A stretch of DNA of 43,845 bases. Source: Chitinophagaceae bacterium. Lineage in GTDB: Bacteria; Bacteroidota; Bacteroidia; Chitinophagales; Chitinophagaceae. The stretch lies in assembly GCA_013696395.1 (NCBI GenBank), contig JACCYQ010000069.1:1-43845 (forward strand), given 5' to 3'. The notes beneath the pieces were generated by a model. It was not told where the DNA came from. It ran no database searches and saw nothing but the letters and a program-made list of their open reading frames with translations. The position numbers and the translations under genes are program-made. Of the stretch, positions 41,938-43,845 are shown piece after piece (positions within the stretch are counted from its first letter, which is position 1; each line of letters begins with the position of its first letter).

Positions 41938-42921
41938 ATGTATTTTCTGCAATTTTCTACTTTTTTTGGGGCTCCTGCTATTTCACTTTCTGAGCTGGAT
42001 ATTATTAATAAGAAAGCCCCGGATATTATTATTTGGGCAGCCCCGGTAATGTTCTTTTTCGTTCTGTTGGAATGGTTTATTTCATACAAGCAAGACAGAA
42101 AATTGTATGAAAAGAAAGAAACGATAGGTTCTATTTTAGTTGGTATAGGTAATGTTGTTATCGGAACTGCATTAAAACTTGTTCTATTTGCTATAATCAT
42201 ATGGGTATATAATCTTGTGCCATGGCGAATGTATTTTTCATGGTGGACTTTTTTGCCTTGTTATATTCTATTTGATTTGTGCAGTTATTGGGCACACAGG
42301 ATTTCGCATCAACAAAGATTTTGGTGGGCCACTCATGTGGTGCATCACACTGGCGAGCATTATAATTTAACCGTTTCGTTTCGTTTAAGCTGGGTACAGT
42401 ATATTAAACTGATATTCTTTTTCCCAATTGCCTTAATTGGTTTCCATCCCATAATTTTTTTTATTGTAAATCAGATAGCCGTGCTTTTTCAATTTTGGGT
42501 TCATACGGAATATATCAGGAAATTGCATCCGGTGATTGAATATATTTTTGCCACTCCATCAAATCATAGGGTTCATCACGGTTCTCAGGAAAAATACATG
42601 AACAAAAATTATGGCGCCACTTTTATAATTTGGGACAGAATATTTGGCACTTTCCAGCCTGAAGAAGAGCAGGTTGTGTATGGCGTTACACACCCGATTG
42701 AAAATAAATCAAATCCTTTGTACATTAATTTTCATGAATACCTGGATATGTGGAAAGATGTGAAGAAAGCAAAAGGATTGAAGATGAAACTTTTTTTCAT
42801 TTTCGGTGATCCTATTGATATAGATAAATTTAAAACGGCACAAATAAATGCCGGGAAACCTGAAAATAAAATACATAAAGAATTCAGTATAGATTCTAAT
42901 ACGGAGGAAGTTCGAGCTTAA
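41938..42921 (+). CDS. Sterol desaturase / fatty acid hydroxylase family protein
   Basis: 327-residue integral membrane di-iron enzyme. The histidine clusters are complete: HRISHQQRFWWATHVVHHTGEHYN and, later, FWVHTEY with SNHRVHHGSQEKYMNKNYG. Several hydrophobic segments flank them, and WDRIFGTFQPE is the usual C-terminal motif. Bacterial members hydroxylate or desaturate sterols, carotenoids, fatty acids or ether lipids. The C-terminal 80 residues are soluble. Start ATG at 41938. Substrate not readable; a lipid-modifying role is most likely. Confidence 0.93.
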   Translation: MYFLQFSTFFGAPAISLSELDIINKKAPDIIIWAAPVMFFFVLLEWFISYKQDRKLYEKKETIGSILVGIGNVVIGTALKLVLFAIIIWVYNLVPWRMYFSWWTFLPCYILFDLCSYWAHRISHQQRFWWATHVVHHTGEHYNLTVSFRLSWVQYIKLIFFFPIALIGFHPIIFFIVNQIAVLFQFWVHTEYIRKLHPVIEYIFATPSNHRVHHGSQEKYMNKNYGATFIIWDRIFGTFQPEEEQVVYGVTHPIENKSNPLYINFHEYLDMWKDVKKAKGLKMKLFFIFGDPIDIDKFKTAQINAGKPENKIHKEFSIDSNTEEVRA

Positions 42922-42931
42922 CAGCTCTTAT

Positions 42932-43444
42932 TTACTTTAATGATACCTGTAGCTTATTTTTCAGCCAGCTATCTTTTACCGGTATTATCCAATTGTTTTC
43001 AAGTTCTCTTTTAGTCAGAACTACATTATTAAAATAAAAAGTATTAGCATCAATGAAGCCATTATCAAATGCATATTTCAATTGAGAAAGAGGCAACAAT
43101 TCTACTTTGTCTTTAACTACAAAAGCAAGCATAGTCCGCTCAAATAGGTTTACCTGGAAATGCATTTCAATTTCTTTTATAACATGCACAGAACTATCTG
43201 TACTACATCCTCCTACACTAGTGGCCGATTCATCAGCCATTAATAAAATAAATTGGCCAAAAATTAATGTTCCGAATCCTTTAACAGGAACGCCATGTGA
43301 TTTCCAGGTTGCTATAAAATCATCGATTATTTTTTCTATTTCGAGGGCTTCAGGTAGTGAAAACAAACGGCTGCTTTGATAAATCCATACCCTTGATTCA
43401 GGCGAATAATCAATGGGTAACAAATATTGAAAATTGAGATTCAT
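42932..43444 (-). CDS. Conserved hypothetical protein of Bacteroidota
   Basis: 170-residue soluble protein without signal peptide or membrane segment. It has a motif-like central stretch LADESATSVGGCSTDSSVHVIKEIE with one Cys, and FNNVVLTKRELENNWIIPVKDSWL near the end. I have seen similar Bacteroidota proteins labelled ABC transporter ATPase, but there is no Walker motif here, so that label is not justified. It lies 35 nt downstream of the CCG-domain Fe-S gene on the same strand and is probably co-transcribed with it. Confidence 0.8.
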   Translation of the reverse strand: MNLNFQYLLPIDYSPESRVWIYQSSRLFSLPEALEIEKIIDDFIATWKSHGVPVKGFGTLIFGQFILLMADESATSVGGCSTDSSVHVIKEIEMHFQVNLFERTMLAFVVKDKVELLPLSQLKYAFDNGFIDANTFYFNNVVLTKRELENNWIIPVKDSWLKNKLQVSLK

Positions 43445-43479
43445 AATGTAAAATTACAGCAAATAGGGGTTAAGACAAA

Positions 43480-43845
43480 TTAATGCGTTTCATTTTCAAC
43501 TTCTAAGCTCACCGCTATTAATTCAGCTATATCCATCACCTGTACTTGTTCTTCCTTTTCTGCATTTTTTATACCATCAGTTAACATGGTATTACAAAAT
43601 GGGCAAGCTGATGCAACGATGTCCGCATTTGTATGGATAGCTTCTTCACTTCTTTCATTATTAATGCGCTTAGTGCCAGGTTCCTCCTCTTTGAACATCT
43701 GCGAGCCACCGGCACCGCAACAAAGTCCGTTTGATCGGCATCTTTTCATTTCAACCAACTCCGCATCAAGAGCTTGCAGTACGTTACGTGGAGCATCGTA
43801 TATATTGTTTGCCCTGCCCAGGTAACAGCTATCATGAAATGTAAT
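43480..43845 (-). CDS. CCG-domain (Fe-S)-binding protein (partial, 5' end beyond window)
   Basis: C-terminal 121 residues of a heterodisulfide-reductase/GlpC/LutA-type Fe-S protein. One CCG repeat is visible: FHDSCYLGRANNIYDAPRNVL, then CRSNGLCCGAGGSQMF, and ADIVASACPFCNTMLTDG; these Cys bind a non-cubane or 4Fe-4S cluster. The reading frame is open to the window edge, so the ATG at 43758 is internal and the upstream part of the gene is missing from the window. Likely an electron-transfer subunit of a membrane oxidoreductase; a partner is not visible. The hypothetical gene 42932-43444 follows by 35 nt. Confidence 0.88.
   Translation of the reverse strand: MTFHDSCYLGRANNIYDAPRNVLQALDAELVEMKRCRSNGLCCGAGGSQMFKEEEPGTKRINNERSEEAIHTNADIVASACPFCNTMLTDGIKNAEKEEQVQVMDIAELIAVSLEVENETH

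Noticed and set aside
1-43845. CRISPR array, tRNA, rRNA, prophage, transposase or toxin-antitoxin pair
   Set aside because: No regularly spaced repeats, cloverleaf-like sequence, DDE or Tyr recombinase motif, or paired small toxin/antitoxin genes were found on reading both strands.

Overview
The window looks like chromosomal DNA from a member of the Bacteroidota, most likely Chitinophagaceae. The grounds are an AT-rich composition, starts without clear Shine-Dalgarno sequences, several TAnnTTTG -7 promoter boxes about 20 nt before starts, a long Bacteroidota-type signal peptidase I, and lineage-typical families: GLPGLI protein, OMP beta-barrel receptor, DUF4382 lipoprotein, DUF2851, FHS-type sugar MFS, SLC45-type MFS. 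No search was run; families are named from recognised motifs.

Layout. 1-8.7 kb is housekeeping: a partial YpdA-like oxidoreductase, a PadR regulator with a small membrane protein, the pyruvate dehydrogenase E1 beta subunit (own terminator), an NtrC-like response regulator without a DNA-binding domain, signal peptidase I, cytidine deaminase, then on the minus strand a transglutaminase-like/CsaA/Ogt group. 8.8-13 kb carries topA, an SGNH esterase and an alpha/beta hydrolase on the minus strand. 13.1-17.7 kb is a plus-strand run: DUF2520 Rossmann protein, 2Fe-2S ferredoxin, KdsC-like phosphatase, UbiA prenyltransferase, Maf, DUF2851. 17.7-23 kb holds a 39-residue lipoprotein not seen by ordinary ORF cut-offs, a secreted beta-rich protein, lipA behind a structured leader, an in-frame KaiC/histidine-kinase chimera, a phosphodiester glycosidase and a DUF4382 lipoprotein.

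23-37.8 kb is a sugar and glycogen region. A sugar MFS transporter and a ROK kinase (minus) would import and phosphorylate hexose. GlgC makes ADP-glucose, GlgA extends the chain and GlgB branches it. An SLC45-like transporter and a secreted GH13 enzyme overlap by 4 nt and would handle alpha-glucans outside the cytoplasm. A minus-strand pair, an outer-membrane beta-barrel receptor and a GLPGLI protein, sits between the GH13 gene and glgB. 38-43.8 kb is mixed: a DUF3606-like small protein, a TPR protein, a PrsW protease fused to a GNAT acetyltransferase, a small membrane protein, a PepSY protein, a sterol desaturase-family protein, a conserved hypothetical and the 3' part of a CCG-domain Fe-S protein.

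The items most worth a second look are the KaiC/histidine-kinase chimera (20369-20893), the PrsW-GNAT fusion (39535-40734), the Fis-less NtrC-like regulator with a GSFTSA loop (3301-4461) preceded by an orphan terminator (3200-3232), the hidden micro-lipoprotein (17736-17855), and the nested inverted repeats upstream of lipA (19209-19317). No CRISPR array, tRNA, rRNA, intact insertion sequence or recognisable defence system was seen.
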